Shown here in pieces: positions 20,617 to 31,130 of a stretch of 64,000 nt of DNA. Positions within the stretch are counted from its first letter, which is position 1; each line of letters starts with the position of its first letter. Made by a program: the position numbers and the translations under genes. The stretch is from the NCBI GenBank assembly GCA_963576725.1, contig OY755244.1, positions 34,692,446 through 34,756,445 on the forward strand, in the 5' to 3' direction. The DNA is from Azorinus chamasolen (lineage: Eukaryota; Mollusca; Bivalvia; Cardiida; Solecurtidae). Below the pieces are notes generated by a model, which had not been told where the DNA came from, made no database searches, and was given only the letters and a program-made list of their open reading frames with translations.

Positions 20617-20866
20617 TTAACCCTTTCCCTGTTCTTTGTTTATTTCAAATTTCGATACCTACTGAATATTCATGGACAAAATTGTCATAATGAATTATGG
20701 ATGGTGGAACATTATAGCCATTTTAGAAAGTAAAGAAACAGATCTATCAAATTCTATAAGCAAATAGAGCAGTCCCTGATCAGACGGCTCCTCTAAGGAG
20801 CCATCTGATCTGGGTCTACTCAGTTGCAAAGGCGTGAAAAAGCATTTATATGAGGGAATGGGTTAA
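20617..20866 (-). mobile_element. A1 TTAA MITE
   Basis: Complete ends. The hairpin centre is GGCTCCTCTAAGGAGCC. The right end reads GAGGGAATGGGTTAA, which resembles a B terminus. Confidence 0.85.
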
Positions 20867-21013
20867 AGTAGTCATGTGATTTGCTAGTGGCAGTTACTGA
20901 AGAGAATTGTTCTTTTACTTCAAAGAAATAATTACCAGTACCTCGTAGTATTTAATTCTGCACACTCTGCAAGTGATTTCCACATGCTGAAATTGTCTGC
21001 ATCAATTTTCAAG

Positions 21014-21234
21014 TTAACCCATTACTTCATAGACTATTTTGAGATCCAGCCACTTTGAATAAATCTACTGAAAAGTAGCATTTGCTAGAAAAAAAGAAAC
21101 TTTTAGAATAGCGTATTTTGAAACCATTGTAATAAATTGCTCCTATGGAGCAAAATTTTAATGCTCTATTTATCACAATGGTTTCAAAAAGTGACAGAGG
21201 CGTCGAAAGGCATCAGTATGAGGGAATGGGTTAA
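21014..21234 (+). mobile_element. B TTAA MITE
   Basis: Both ends are present. The left hairpin arm is shortened (AATAAATTGCTCCTATGGAG) while the right arm is full. Confidence 0.8.
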
Positions 21235-21280
21235 ATGTTCTCTTAATTTTTGGAAGAGAAGTTACAAATAAATTATCATG

Positions 21281-21362
21281 GTGTTTGGATGCCGGTGAGA
21301 TAGCGAGTTACTTTGAGGTCTCATCTGGATCCAAACTGTTTGCATAATCACAAATTCACCAC
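21281..21362 (-). mobile_element. H MITE core fragment
   Basis: Arm GTTTGGATGCCGGTGAGA pairs with TCTCATCTGGATCCAAAC. The loop contains GCGAGTTACTTTGAG. The H-like CACAAATTCACCACTTAAC follows. Confidence 0.6.
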
Positions 21363-21597
21363 TTAACCCTTTCCTTCATATAAACTCCTTTTCACGCATT
21401 TGCAAGCAGAGAAGACCCAGATCAGGACAGCTCCTATTCTGGAACCGTCAGATCAGAATCTGCTCTGTTTGCTAATGGAATTAGTTTCTAAAATGACTAT
21501 AATGTTCTACCTTCCATATTTGATTATAACTATTTTGTTCATGAATATTCAGTAGGTATTGAAATTTGAGCCAAATATAAAACATGGAAAATGTTAA
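21363..21597 (+). mobile_element. A1 TTAA MITE
   Basis: TTAACCCTTTCCTTCATATA start, ACATGGAAAATGTTAA end. The hairpin centre is disturbed (AGCTCCTATTCTGGAACC). Confidence 0.8.
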
Positions 21598-21634
21598 GCG
21601 TGCATTTTTAAGCATAGCTCCTCGAATATTATTT

Positions 21635-21766
21635 CCATTCATTCATTCATTCATTCTACCAAACCCTATACTGTGACCATTCCTTAGAAATGTCTCAAAG
21701 AGGGTTTGGTGGAGAAATAACGATTTTAGTATTTGGGTACGCATCGTTATCTGTAGCATTACTGGG
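21635..21766 (-). mobile_element. E MITE fragment next to an ATTC microsatellite
   Basis: Five ATTC repeats lead into CTACCAAACCCTATACTGTG, a collapsed hairpin, then GGTTTGGTGGAGAAATAACG and the right end CGTTATCTGTAGC. The left E terminus is missing. Confidence 0.65.
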
Positions 21767-22057
21767 AAAGGGTGGAAAGTCTCTCTGTAAAGTTTGTTAG
21801 CGTGAATAGATAGACTCCTGGATCATATTGATCAGTAACAGAGTCTGTTTGCAAAACCATTACTAAAAGAAACATCTTAAAATATCATGTGTCAATGTGT
21901 GTGGATTAGCCATTTTATTCTGAATGGTAAAAATTGACACTTCATTGACAAAGAGCTAGAGGGAAGCAGTGGTTTACCATTTCAGAGGACTAGTAGAAGG
22001 CGTTTTAGATCAACACTGTTTGAAATATTTCTTGTAACCGTCTTCCAGTGGGTTATG

Positions 22058-22250
22058 CTGAGCTCCAGATATTATGCGTAAATTTAACAATTTTCAACAA
22101 TAGCTCCTTTACTTCTCCATCAAACCCTATACTGTGACCACTCTTTAGAATCGTCTCGAAGAGACGATTCTAAAGAGTGGTCATAGTGTAGGGTTTGGTG
22201 GAGAAATGATGATTTTAGTATTTCGGTATGCTCCGTTATCTGTAGCTCAG
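22058..22250 (-). mobile_element. E MITE, complete copy
   Basis: The ends CTGAGCTCCAGATATTATGC and TATCTGTAGCTCAG pair. The hairpin centre is GAATCGTCTCGAAGAGACGA. GGTTATG occurs before the element and again 9 bp after it, so the duplication is unclear. Confidence 0.8.
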
Positions 22251-22282
22251 ATCTTCAAGGTTATGCCATGAATTGTGGCTTC

Positions 22283-22720
22283 TTAACACTTTACTCCCTA
22301 AATACACTTTTCTATGCCTTTGCAAATAGAGTAGACCCAGATCAGAGTCATCTGATCAGGACCATTCTGTTTGCTTATGAAATTATAATAGATCTGACTC
22401 TTCAGTTCCCACCATTACCAAAGAGTCCCCTGTGCATATGCCATTATATAAATACAGTAAAACCTCTCTATAACGGCCACTAAATTGTGTTAATTAGTTG
22501 GTATTTAGGGCAGGTGGCTGCTTCAAGCAAGGTGAAAGTAAAACAGAATGCTCCTATAGGAGCGTTCTGTTTAACTTTCTCATTGCTTTAAGCAGCCACC
22601 TGCCTTTAACACAAAATACCTAATGTAATTTAGTGGTCGTTATAGAGAGGTTTTACTGTAGAGCTAATACATAATGATGTTGTTATTTCTTACATGAATA
22701 TTCATGTAGTAACGGGTTAA
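22283..22720 (+). mobile_element. A2 MITE hosting an F MITE
   Basis: TTAACACTTTACTCCC start. The hairpin apex is deleted (ATCAGAGTCATCTGATC). Interrupted at TA within ATATAAATAGAGCTAATAC, and ends TAGTAACGGGTTAA. Confidence 0.8.
22455..22658. mobile_element. F pogo/Tigger-like MITE, near-complete palindrome
   Basis: CAGTAAAACCTCTCTATAAC ends are flanked by TA. Almost the whole body is one imperfect palindrome centred on GCTCCTATAGGAGC. This is a reference F copy. Confidence 0.85.
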
Positions 22721-22724
22721 GTTG

Positions 22725-22963
22725 TTAGTCCTTTACTCCATAAATACGCTTTTGTAAACAGAGTAGACCCTGATCAGATGGCTCCTATAGGAGCCGTCTG
22801 ATCAGGGTTTGCTCTGTTTGCTTATGATGTGATGTAGATATGATTCTACAGCTTCTACTATGGCCAAACACTCCTTTGTTAACGTGATATAGTAAATATT
22901 AATCTAAAAAATATTCATGAAGTCATTATTTCTTTCATGAATATTCATGGAGGAAAGGGTTAA
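22725..22963 (+). mobile_element. A2 MITE
   Basis: Starts at TTAGTCCTTTACTCC (TTAA degraded) and ends ATGGAGGAAAGGGTTAA. The hairpin centre is GGCTCCTATAGGAGCC. In this copy both arms read CCCTGATC, so the usual arm mismatch is lost. Confidence 0.8.
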
Positions 22964-22965
22964 TA

Positions 22966-23178
22966 TTTTACTTTATAAAGATGCATAGTTACACGTTTAC
23001 AAACACATTCACAAACAGAGTAGACTCAGATCTGCCATTTCCGATAGGATCTGTCTGTGAGGAATACATGTTTATAGAGCTATATTGTGATTCTGCCACG
23101 ATATAAAAATCCCTTTCCTCATCTGCTGATATATTATATTCACAAAGTCACTATATCTTAGGTGAATATTCCTTAACC
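22966..23178 (+). mobile_element. A2-like MITE, strongly decayed
   Basis: ACTTTATAAAGATGCATAG, a half hairpin ACAAACAGAGTAGACTCAGA, and an A2-like right side (ATATTCACAAAGTCACTATA) remain. Its right edge meets the C element. Confidence 0.5.
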
Positions 23179-23371
23179 CTTAAAGTGCGGAACACGAGTG
23201 CAAACAGTGTAGACCCAGATGAGAGGGCTCCTAGAGGAGCCCTCTCATCAGGATCTGCACTGTTTGTCATGTTGCGATATTCTTTTGAAAAATCCTTGAT
23301 ATTCACCATAAGCTTGACCTGTTCGAATTTTTGAATAGTCCATTTAAAAAATTCAGCGTTGTTAGGGTTAA
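23173..23371 (-). mobile_element. C TTAA MITE
   Basis: TTAACCCTTAAAGTGCGG start, TGTTAGGGTTAA end. The hairpin centre is GGGCTCCTAGAGGAGCCC. Confidence 0.85.
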
Positions 23372-23607
23372 GGAAAGTTTAAGGAATTTGTAAAGTTTGA
23401 AAAAGCTAACATCCTTGATTTTTCCCAGTGTAACAAATGGAATGTCACTTTGTGAAAATCACGTTCCAAAGCTATTGTGATGATGGATTTTACAGAGTGA
23501 GAGATAGCAAAGAATAAGTGTGGAATGTCGATGTTCACAAACAAATTGTATAGAAATAGAACAATGGATGTAACAGACTGAGCTCCAGAGTGGAGCAGCA
23601 GGATAAG

Positions 23608-23873
23608 TTAACACCTTCCTCCATGAATATTCATATATGAAATAATGATGTCATGAATATTAATTAGATTAATTGTTATAATAGCATGTGGGCATATATG
23701 GGCAATTTAGGAACTTTTAGCTATGGCAGAAACTAGAATCATATCTATATTATAGCATATATATAAGCAAACAGAGCAGACCCTAATCAGACGGCTCCTA
23801 TAGGAGCCGTCTGATCTGGGTCTACTCTGTTTGCAAAGGCGTTGAAAGGCGTATTTATGCAGTAAAAGGTTAA
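23608..23873 (-). mobile_element. A2 TTAA MITE
   Basis: TTAACACCTTCCTCC start, GCAGTAAAAGGTTAA end, with an intact hairpin. Confidence 0.85.
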
Positions 23874-23905
23874 GGTACACGCAGAGAGCTCAGCACAAAG
23901 TTAGC

Positions 23906-24162
23906 ATAACACTTTACGCCATGAATATTCATGTAAGAAATAATGACATCATGAATATTAATTAGATTAATTGTTATAATGACTAATGAAAACAGAATTT
24001 GACCATGGCCGAAACTGTAGAATCAAATCTGTATTCTGTCATAAGCAATTTTACAGAGCAGACCCTGATCAGACAGCCCCTATAGGAGCCTTCTCATCTG
24101 GGTCTGTTCTGTTTGCAAAGGCAATGAATGGCATATACATGTATATAGAGTAAAGGGTTTAA
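23906..24162 (-). mobile_element. A2 TTAA MITE
   Basis: Start ATAACACTTTACGCC, end AGTAAAGGGTTTAA. The hairpin is imperfect (AGCCCCTATAGGAGCC, arms GATCAGAC / TCTCATC). Confidence 0.8.
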
Positions 24163-24273
24163 ACTTTATAATAAGCCGTTGAAAAAATATTCTCCATAAA
24201 TAACTCTGAAATGTAAATTATTTGGCATGAAAGGAAACTGGATGCAGTTACATTATAATATTAGGTTATAAAG

Positions 24274-24346
24274 TAGGAGCCGTCTGATCTTGGTCTACTC
24301 TGTTTGCAAATGCGTGGAAAGGCATTTATATGAGGGAAAGGGTTAA
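24274..24346 (-). mobile_element. A1 MITE, half copy broken at the hairpin centre
   Basis: Starts TAGGAGCCGTCTGATC, exactly at the palindrome centre, and runs to GGGAAAGGGTTAA. The other half is absent. Confidence 0.75.
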
Positions 24347-24575
24347 TTAACCCTTTCCTCCATAGGCTATTTTTTAGACCCAACCTCTTTGAATGAATCT
24401 ACCCAAAAGAAGCATTAACTAGAGAAAAGTAAAATTTTAGAATTTTGTAGTTTGAAATCATTGTGATAAATAGAGCATTTGCTCCTATAGGAGCAAATGC
24501 TCTATTTATCACAATGGTTTCAACTGAGCATATGCTCTATTTATCACAGTGGTTTCAACTGGTGATAATATAAGG
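24347..24575 (+). mobile_element. B MITE with duplicated hairpin arm
   Basis: It abuts the preceding half-A1 as TTAATTAA. After a full hairpin, the right arm ATGCTCTATTTATCACA and GGTTTCAACTG are repeated once. The right terminus is missing. Confidence 0.75.
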
Positions 24576-24809
24576 TTGCTTAACACTGGTTCTACTGTAT
24601 TTATTTTCATGCCAATTGTTGTATCTAAAAAAAAAATTAAACCAAGTGACCACATAAAAACCTAATTCCCAGGTGACTTCTGTCAGTTATTTCCAGGTGT
24701 CTTCTGTCAATGCATGAGTGCAGCACATAATTATAGGCACAGAATAAGTAGAGATGATGTGTCACAGATACTGGTGCTGCAGAACACTGCAAATACTACG
24801 TTTGATATA

Positions 24810-25666
24810 GGGTAAACTGATCGTGAGTCGGACACCTATTTCACTTTTCCTCATGTCAAGCGTCCGTGCGTTCAGCTAGACACTTCCGCTACTCACTGGT
24901 ACCTGGCCTGATCTCTTTTAAGCTCTTCTAGCGCTTTATATGCATCAAACACGCATGTAACAGGGCCAAAAAGTACGGAAATATAGGTAACCCTAATTCG
25001 ATCTGACTCGGACACTTTCGATATTGAGTCGGACGGTTTCATTTTCTTGAAAGATTCATTGTGTGATACTTTAATTAAGCTCCGAATTGTGAGATTTCAT
25101 AGTATTATGTGTCATAAAAAAGATAGAGCCTAGATAATTATATCTCTAGAATCTACTCTAAATATCGTAGAATGACATATGTTTTCCCTGCTGTTCAATC
25201 ATAGGAGATGACCCACCAGGTGCAGAGTGTATATAAACGCTACAGCGTCCGACTCAAAATCAGTTTGACATATAATATATTATTAGAGAGCGTGGCACTT
25301 CTTGTTTACTAAAAACCTGAATAACAGATGTCTTTTAAATGTATATTTATTTTTCTTCAACAAAAACATGATTTCCATCATTTGTAACACTCGTAAATTG
25401 TCGCTATTACTCAAGAAACTAAAACCAAATGCGGTTTTCTCTGACTTTAAAATTCAAATGTTGGTGCTTTTGGGTGGTTTCTAGCGTTGTTATTGTGAAG
25501 AATGTATGCAAGTAAATGAGTTCAAGGTAGGTAACTCTGGTGAAAGTAAGCATTAAGGTACCCGACAAAGTAAAGATTATACTAGTTAAACTGCTTTCAA
25601 GCAGTGTTTAAAGGGGTTGAAAAATGTCCGACTCTCAATCGTGTCCGACTCACGATCAGTTTACCC
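24810..25666. mobile_element. K TA-flanked transposon with 26-bp perfect ends
   Basis: Terminal inverted repeats begin GGGTAAACTGATCGTGAGTC and are perfect over 26 bp, flanked by TA on both sides. Variants of the inner motif GAGTCGGAC occur at several internal sites, including CGTCCGACTCAAAATCAG near 25247. The longest internal frame is about 60 codons with no transposase motif. A TA-target superfamily member (Tc1/mariner/pogo group) is likely, but which is unknown. Confidence 0.8.
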
Positions 25667-25783
25667 TAATGACAAAATATAGAATCAAGCTTTCACTTCA
25701 CAGCATAGAATAATGCCCACGTTAATAACATCAAAACTTATTTGAATGAAATTAACATAATCAAAAGATACTTTCTATATGTG

Positions 25784-25968
25784 TTAACCCATTCCCTCAT
25801 TTTGACACCCTATGTTTAAGTCACTTTTTGAAACCATTGTGATAAATAGAACAATCGTTTCAATACTACACAATTCTAACGATTTCGTTTTCTCTAGTAA
25901 ATGCTCCTTTTTGGTAGATTTATTCAATGAGGATGAGTCTGAAAATAGCCTATGAGGGAATGGGTTAA
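25784..25968 (-). mobile_element. B TTAA MITE with deleted hairpin
   Basis: Good ends (TTAACCCATTCCCTCAT / ATGAGGGAATGGGTTAA). The hairpin is reduced to GATAAATAGAACAATCG. Confidence 0.8.
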
Positions 25969-26009
25969 GCACTGATGGACTATTCCAGTTTGACAATTCA
26001 GGGTTGTTT
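25969..26009 (-). mobile_element. J MITE fragment
   Basis: CACTGATGGACTATTCCAG and AATTCAGGGTTG are the reverse complement of the J left end. Confidence 0.5.
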
Positions 26010-26132
26010 TTACTGATCGCATTTTATAGTTTCTCCTATAGCTACAATACCATTATAAAAATTCAGCTAATTAATATTCATAGTCCTTATAATTTATTAC
26101 TTACATGAATATTCATCAGGTAAAGGTTTTAA
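26010..26132 (+). mobile_element. A2 MITE right half
   Basis: The A2 long side only (ATAAAAATTCAGCTAATTAA, CTTACATGAATATTCATC) to GGTTTTAA. The hairpin and left end are missing. Confidence 0.65.
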
Positions 26133-26147
26133 GATTCTTCGACCATA

Positions 26148-26384
26148 TTAACTCTTTGCACGCTAGCGGCGAGACTGTGATTACCTATGCAAACAGTTTT
26201 GATCTAGATGAGACATGGCATAATGCAGCATCTCATCAGGATCCAAACTGTCAGGATCCAAACTGTTTGTCATCTTGACCATATTTTTGCAAAAAAAATG
26301 AGAGAAAATTTATTTTAAGAATTGAAGCAGACGACAATAAATTATTGTTGCAGACGAAAAATTACTTAGCATGCAAAGAGTTAA
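26148..26384 (+). mobile_element. H TTAA MITE
   Basis: TTAACTCTTTGCACGCTAG to ATGCAAAGAGTTAA. The hairpin has a short duplication of its right arm foot (CAGGATCCAAACTG twice). Confidence 0.85.
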
Positions 26385-26516
26385 GTCTTTTCATGCAAGT
26401 GGCAAATTTGTGATAACCTTTGCAGATAGTTTTGATCCAGATAAGACTCAGAGTTTGTGGCCATCTTATCTGGATCCATTCAGTTTGACACACTGGCTGC
26501 GTTAGTTGAGACTTAA
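26381..26516 (+). mobile_element. H-like MITE variant
   Basis: Starts at the TTAA ending the previous H. The hairpin is TTTTGATCCAGATAAGA / TCTTATCTGGATCCA and it ends at GAGACTTAA. Confidence 0.6.
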
Positions 26517-26895
26517 CATTGAGAGCTGTAAAAGACAACTATTTAGCAGGAACAGTTACATAATTCATTTATTAAAGGTGATGTGTCTAGAAACAACATG
26601 CTTCAGAAGTTTGTGAAAATTGAATAAAAATGGAGTTTTAGACAAAATCTATGGGTGTGGTTTAGTTCCTAATCAATCATAACTACTGTAAAGTGTTCTA
26701 GACTGCTTCCCAGAGGTGTTCCATTGGTTGAATATGTGTTCGCGATAAGGCAATAATATTTCGTTCTCGAACAAATAATGTACCAGTAAATCATTATTAT
26801 TGATTTACAAATGTGCTTCGTAAACAATTTAAGTTGTTCAAGGAAGTCTTTACAGAAAGGTCCATACAGTATTATTTCAATTGAAATGAGATATT
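26517..26895. other. Unassigned sequence
   Basis: No element or gene recognised. Confidence 0.35.
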
Positions 26896-27131
26896 TTAAC
26901 CTATTCCCTCATATTTACGCCTTTGGACACCTCTGTTCAAGTCATTTTTGGAAACCATTGTGATCAATAGAGCATTAATTTTGCTCCTATGGAGCAAATG
27001 CTCTATTTATCACAATCAGGTTTCTAAACTACACAATTCTAAAATTTTCCTTATCTCTAGTAAATGCTCCTTTTCGGTAGATTTATTCAAAGAGGCGGGG
27101 TCTAAAAATAGTCTATGAGGTAATGGCTTAA
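26896..27131 (-). mobile_element. B TTAA MITE
   Basis: TTAACCTATTCCCTCATA to TGAGGTAATGGCTTAA. The loop is slightly enlarged (AGCATTAATTTTGCTCC). Confidence 0.85.
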
Positions 27132-27245
27132 AAACATGTGTCATTTAAAGACAAGATCACTTTTTAGGACTTGATATAGTGCATAGCTGTTGCACAGAAC
27201 TAGTGCAAGAACATGTAATATATAGTTCATGTATCAGAGATCCAT

Positions 27246-27471
27246 TTAACCTTTTCCTCCATAAATACGCCTTTCTACGCCTCTGTAAAAGTCACTTTTT
27301 AAAACCATTGTGATAAATAGAGCATTTGCTCCTATGAAGCAAATGCTCTATTTATCACAATAGTTTCAATACTACATAATTCTAAACTTTTCATTTTCTA
27401 TAGTAAAAGCTCCTTTTCGGTAGATTTCAAAGAGGTTGGGTCTAGCAATAGCCTATGAGGCAATGGGTTAA
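27246..27471 (-). mobile_element. B TTAA MITE
   Basis: TTAACCTTTTCCTCCATAAA to GAGGCAATGGGTTAA. The hairpin centre is GCTCCTATGAAGC. Confidence 0.85.
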
Positions 27472-27481
27472 GATGCATAGA

Positions 27482-27736
27482 TTAACCCTTTACCTCATAT
27501 AAACACCTTTTCATGTCATTGCAAACAGAGTAGACCCAGATCAGATGGCTCCTATAGGAGCCGTCTAATCAGGGTCTGCTCTGTTTGCTTATGGTAGTAT
27601 ACAGATCTGATTCTACAGTTTTTAAATTGTCAAAGCGAAAAATTCCCTTAAAAAATTTATATGTTATAAAAATTCAGATAATAACTATTGTGATGTCATT
27701 ACTTCTTACATGAATATTCATGGAGTAAATGCTGAA
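27482..27736 (+). mobile_element. A2 TTAA MITE
   Basis: TTAACCCTTTACCTCATATA start and an intact hairpin. The right end is degraded (GAGTAAATGCTGAA). Confidence 0.8.
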
Positions 27737-27920
27737 ACTATTTTGCATAAAGCCCTCGGCTTCACAAGAATACAATAGCATGTCATTCTGAACATGTTCC
27801 GAGGGAACTCCAGAACGACTATAAAATACAATATATGGGAGGATTAATGTACACATGCTAGGCCTCCGGCCTTATTCCGATAATGCACTAAAGCTTGGAT
27901 GAGGGAACATTTTAAAGAGA

Positions 27921-28026
27921 AGGTGCTTCATTTCTCCACCAAACCCTACAGGCTAGGAGTCATCTGATCTGGGTCTGCTCTGTTTGCAAAGGCGTAAAAA
28001 GGCGTATTTATGGAGTGAAAGGTTGA
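27921..28026 (-). mobile_element. Junction of E fragment and half A2
   Basis: An E left piece (GGTGCTTCATTTCTCCACC, AAACCCTACA) runs directly into an A2 half starting at its hairpin centre (TAGGAGTCATCTGATC) and ending TGGAGTGAAAGGTTGA. Confidence 0.65.
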
Positions 28027-28108
28027 TAAGTAACAATCGTTTTGTCTGTAGGTCAACAAACTTATTTAAATGTCAGTGTTGCGTAAGATCTGTAACGTCA
28101 CATCACTG

Positions 28109-28254
28109 TTTAACCCATTCCCTCATAGTTTTGAAACCATTGTGATGAATAGTGCATTTGCTCCATAGGAGCAAATGCGCTATTTATCTCAATGGTTTCA
28201 TAAAGTGACTTGTACAGAGGTGTCAAATGGCGTCAATATGAGAGAATGGGTTAA
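28109..28254 (+). mobile_element. B TTAA MITE, left side deleted
   Basis: The end TTAACCCATTCCCTCATAG is joined directly to TTTTGAAACCATTGTGATG. The hairpin and right side are normal. Confidence 0.8.
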
Positions 28255-28305
28255 CATGTGTTTTGAGCAATATGATTTTTAGGGTAACTGTCATGTTGCA
28301 TGTGA

Positions 28306-28544
28306 TTAACCTTTTTACTCCATGAATATTCATGTAAGAAATAATGACATCATGAATATCGATTAAATTAATTGTTATGATAGCACATGGACACAGGAAT
28401 GTTTGGCAATGGCAGAAACTGTAGATAAATATAGATATTGTATCATAAACAAAAAGAGCAGACCCTGATCAGATGACACATCTGATCTGGGTCTACTCTT
28501 TTTTCAAAGGCATAGAAAGGTGTATTTATGAAGTAAAGTGTTAT
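28306..28544 (-). mobile_element. A2 TTAA MITE, hairpin apex deleted
   Basis: TTAACCTTTTTACTCC start. The stem GACCCTGATCAGATG / CATCTGATCTGGGTC lacks GGCTCC/GGAGCC. The end is TTAT. Confidence 0.8.
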
Positions 28545-28567
28545 GAATAAACCAGCTGAGTCCCAGT

Positions 28568-28795
28568 TTAACCCATTCCCTCACATTGACACTGTTTGAC
28601 GCCTCTATAAAAATCTCTTTTTGAAACCTTTGTGATAAATAGAGCATTTGCTCCATAGGAGCAAATGCTCTATTTGTCACAATGGTTTCAAAACTACAAA
28701 GTTCTAAATTTTCCTTTTCTCTAGTTAATGCTCCTTTTCGGTAGATTTATTCAAAGAGGTTAGATCTAAAAATAGCCTATGAGGGAGTGGGTTAT
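28568..28795 (-). mobile_element. B TTAA MITE
   Basis: TTAACCCATTCCCTCAC to GAGGGAGTGGGTTAT. The hairpin centre is GCTCCATAGGAGC. Confidence 0.85.
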
Positions 28796-29040
28796 ATAAT
28801 AGAAGTCATATAATAATAATGTATATTGATAACATTCATGATATGAATAATTATAATAATGTTGACAACAGTAATTATAATAATATTGATAATATATTAT
28901 AATAATAACAGATATTGATGATAATATTTATTATAAAACAATTTACAATAATGATAACAATAATTATTACATACCATATTTGTAATAATAACAAGAAATA
29001 AAAGCATAAATGTTATACAGTATAAATAAACAAAATGTAA
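28796..29040. repeat. Degenerate AAT/ATA-rich low-complexity tract
   Basis: Irregular ATAATAATA and TTATAATAAT runs, almost no G or C. Confidence 0.7.
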
Positions 29041-29042
29041 TA

Positions 29043-29243
29043 CAGTAAAACCTCTCTAAACAGGAATTCTAGTAAAGAAGAATTTAGATTTTATGCAGGT
29101 GGCTGCTTAATGCAGGGTGAAAGTCATTCAGAAAGCTCCTAGAGGAGCTTTCTGAATGACTTTCACCCTGCATTAAGCTGCCACCTGTCTCCAAGACCAA
29201 TATTTATACTTAATTTTATGTCCGGTTTAGAGGGGTTTCACTG
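29043..29243. mobile_element. F2 pogo-like MITE
   Basis: TA-flanked CAGTAAAACCTCTCTAAAC ... AGAGGGGTTTCACTG. The body is a palindrome centred on GAAAGCTCCTAGAGGAGC with arms CAGGTGGCTGCTTAATGC. Related to F, but the outer flanks of the palindrome differ. Confidence 0.85.
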
Positions 29244-29245
29244 TA

Positions 29246-30010
29246 TAACCAGAATACAGTATCAAATGATCAAGCTCAGAATGTTAGTAAGTTTTACCAT
29301 TGCATTTGTTTGTTACTTACTTTGTAAAATAGTAAAACTCAAGGGGGAAAAAAAAGCAGTCACCTGTAAGTTCTCTCCTATATATTGGCTTTCATCAAGT
29401 GTAAAGCTGTCACTACTCCAGAGCGCTCTTGCCAATGCCAAGTGATATATGCTTTTTTATGAAACTGGATCTTATATTATCCAGTAAAATTTATGAAACA
29501 ACCATCTATCACATGGTGCATTTATGACTAACATAGCCCAACAGCCGACAAACTTAATATATTCACAGATTGATCGTTACACTTGCCAAGTAAAATTCTT
29601 TGATACTATTAATACACCAGATTTCTAAGTCATTTTTTGGTTTTGAAAACTTTTATACCATAAAGCACCAGTAAGAAAACAGCTTCATCAGATATACGTT
29701 TACAATGCTGCTATATTCCAGGGCTTCTGATTGGCTTGTTAGAGGCGGAGATAGATCGGAGAGGATATAATCAATACACTGTGAGGCTGATGCTTACAAC
29801 ATTACTGTTGGTACTGTAAAGGGCTGCTGATAGGTAGTCTACAATAGTTCTATTTGATTTGGTAATTTGCCGCTGAATAAGTGCCTTAAATGCCGGGATT
29901 AAAGAGGCCTCATTGATTTTCTCTAAGTTTGTTCTTATAGTATTGAAGGTCATTGGCTACCTATATAATGTTACATACATAACTCCTTGTACCTAGTGGA
30001 GACTGTGTGA
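29246..30010. other. Unassigned sequence
   Basis: One of the longest stretches without a recognised repeat in this half. Frames of 60-75 codons on both strands have no recognisable motif. Some host single-copy sequence is possible. Confidence 0.4.
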
Positions 30011-30243
30011 TTAACCTATTCCCTCGTATTGACACCTTTTGACGCCTCTGTTAAAGTCACTTTTTCAAACCATTGTGATAAATAGAGCATTTTGCTCATA
30101 TGGAGCAAATTGCTCTATTTATCACAATGGTTTTAAAACTACACAATTCTAAAATTTTCCTTTTCTGTAGTTAATACTCCTTTTTGGTAGATTTATATTC
30201 AAAGAGGTTGGAGCTAAAAATATATTATGAGAGAATGGGTTAA
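30011..30243 (-). mobile_element. B TTAA MITE
   Basis: TTAACCTATTCCCTCGTA to GAGAGAATGGGTTAA. The hairpin centre is TTGCTCATATGGAGCAAA. Confidence 0.85.
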
Positions 30244-30352
30244 CTATATGCAATATTTTGAATTCCAGATAAAACATGCTCTACTCTTGATACTCTGGTC
30301 TTGGTGTTTGAAATTTAAGATTGAAGAAAATGACCTTAAACCCTGTTAAATT

Positions 30353-30547
30353 AAGATCGAATAGACTGAAATGAAATAAAAATGGACTAATGTAAAATAA
30401 AATAGACTGAAATAAAATAAAATAGACTGAAATAAAATAAAACAGACTTAAGTATACGTAAAATAAGACTTAAATAAAATAAAATAGACTTAAGTATACG
30501 TAAAATAGACTTAAATAAAATAAAATGGTCTTAAGTAAAAATAGACT
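30353..30547. repeat. AATAAAATAGACTT-type short tandem repeat
   Basis: AAATAAAATAGACTGAAAT and TTAAGTATACGTAAAAT words repeat with a variable spacing of about 20-45 bp. Confidence 0.75.
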
Positions 30548-30799
30548 TTAACCCTTTACTCCATAAATATGCCTTTTTATGCCTTTGAAAACAGAGTAGA
30601 CCCAGATGAGACAGCTCCTACATTAGCCATCTGATCAGGGTCTGCTCTGTTTGCTTTATTGAGTAATACAGATCAAATTATACAGTTCCTGCTTTGGCAA
30701 AAAATACATTTGTTCATATGCCATCATAAAAAATAAATCTAATTGATATTCCTGATGATGTTATTTCTTTCATGAAATATTCGTGGGAGTAAGGCTCAA
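30548..30799 (+). mobile_element. A2 TTAA MITE
   Basis: TTAACCCTTTACTCC start. The hairpin apex is partly lost (CAGCTCCTACATTAGCC). The right end GAGTAAGGCTCAA overlaps the start of a C element. Confidence 0.8.
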
Positions 30800-31008
30800 C
30801 CCTTACTGTGCGGGACACATGTCACTTATGTACTTTGCAAACAGTGTAGACCCAGATGAAAGGGCTCCTTTAGGAGCCCTTTCATCAGGGTCTGCACAGT
30901 TTGTCATATTTCACTTATCTTTAAAAAAATCCCTTAATATTCACCAAAAGCTTGACCTGCTTGAATTTTGGAATAGTCCATTTGTAAATTCAGTGTTGTA
31001 AGAGTTAA
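30796..31008 (-). mobile_element. C TTAA MITE
   Basis: TCAACCCTTACTGTGCGGG start, TGTAAGAGTTAA end. The hairpin centre is GGGCTCCTTTAGGAGCCC. Its outer right arm GGGTCTGCACAGTTTGT also occurs as a tandem unit at 39.7-39.98 kb. Confidence 0.85.
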
Positions 31009-31065
31009 CAGTTGTTGCAGATGACGGTTTGGATAACAATAATTATTTATAGCTCAAAGAGTTAG
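31005..31065 (+). mobile_element. H MITE right-end fragment
   Basis: GTTGTTGCAGATGACG and AGCTCAAAGAGTTA match the H right end. Confidence 0.55.
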
Positions 31066-31130
31066 TTAATGAATGGACTTGCAATACACAACAACTGAGT
31101 CCATTCTGAACTTGAACACGAGTGAAATGA

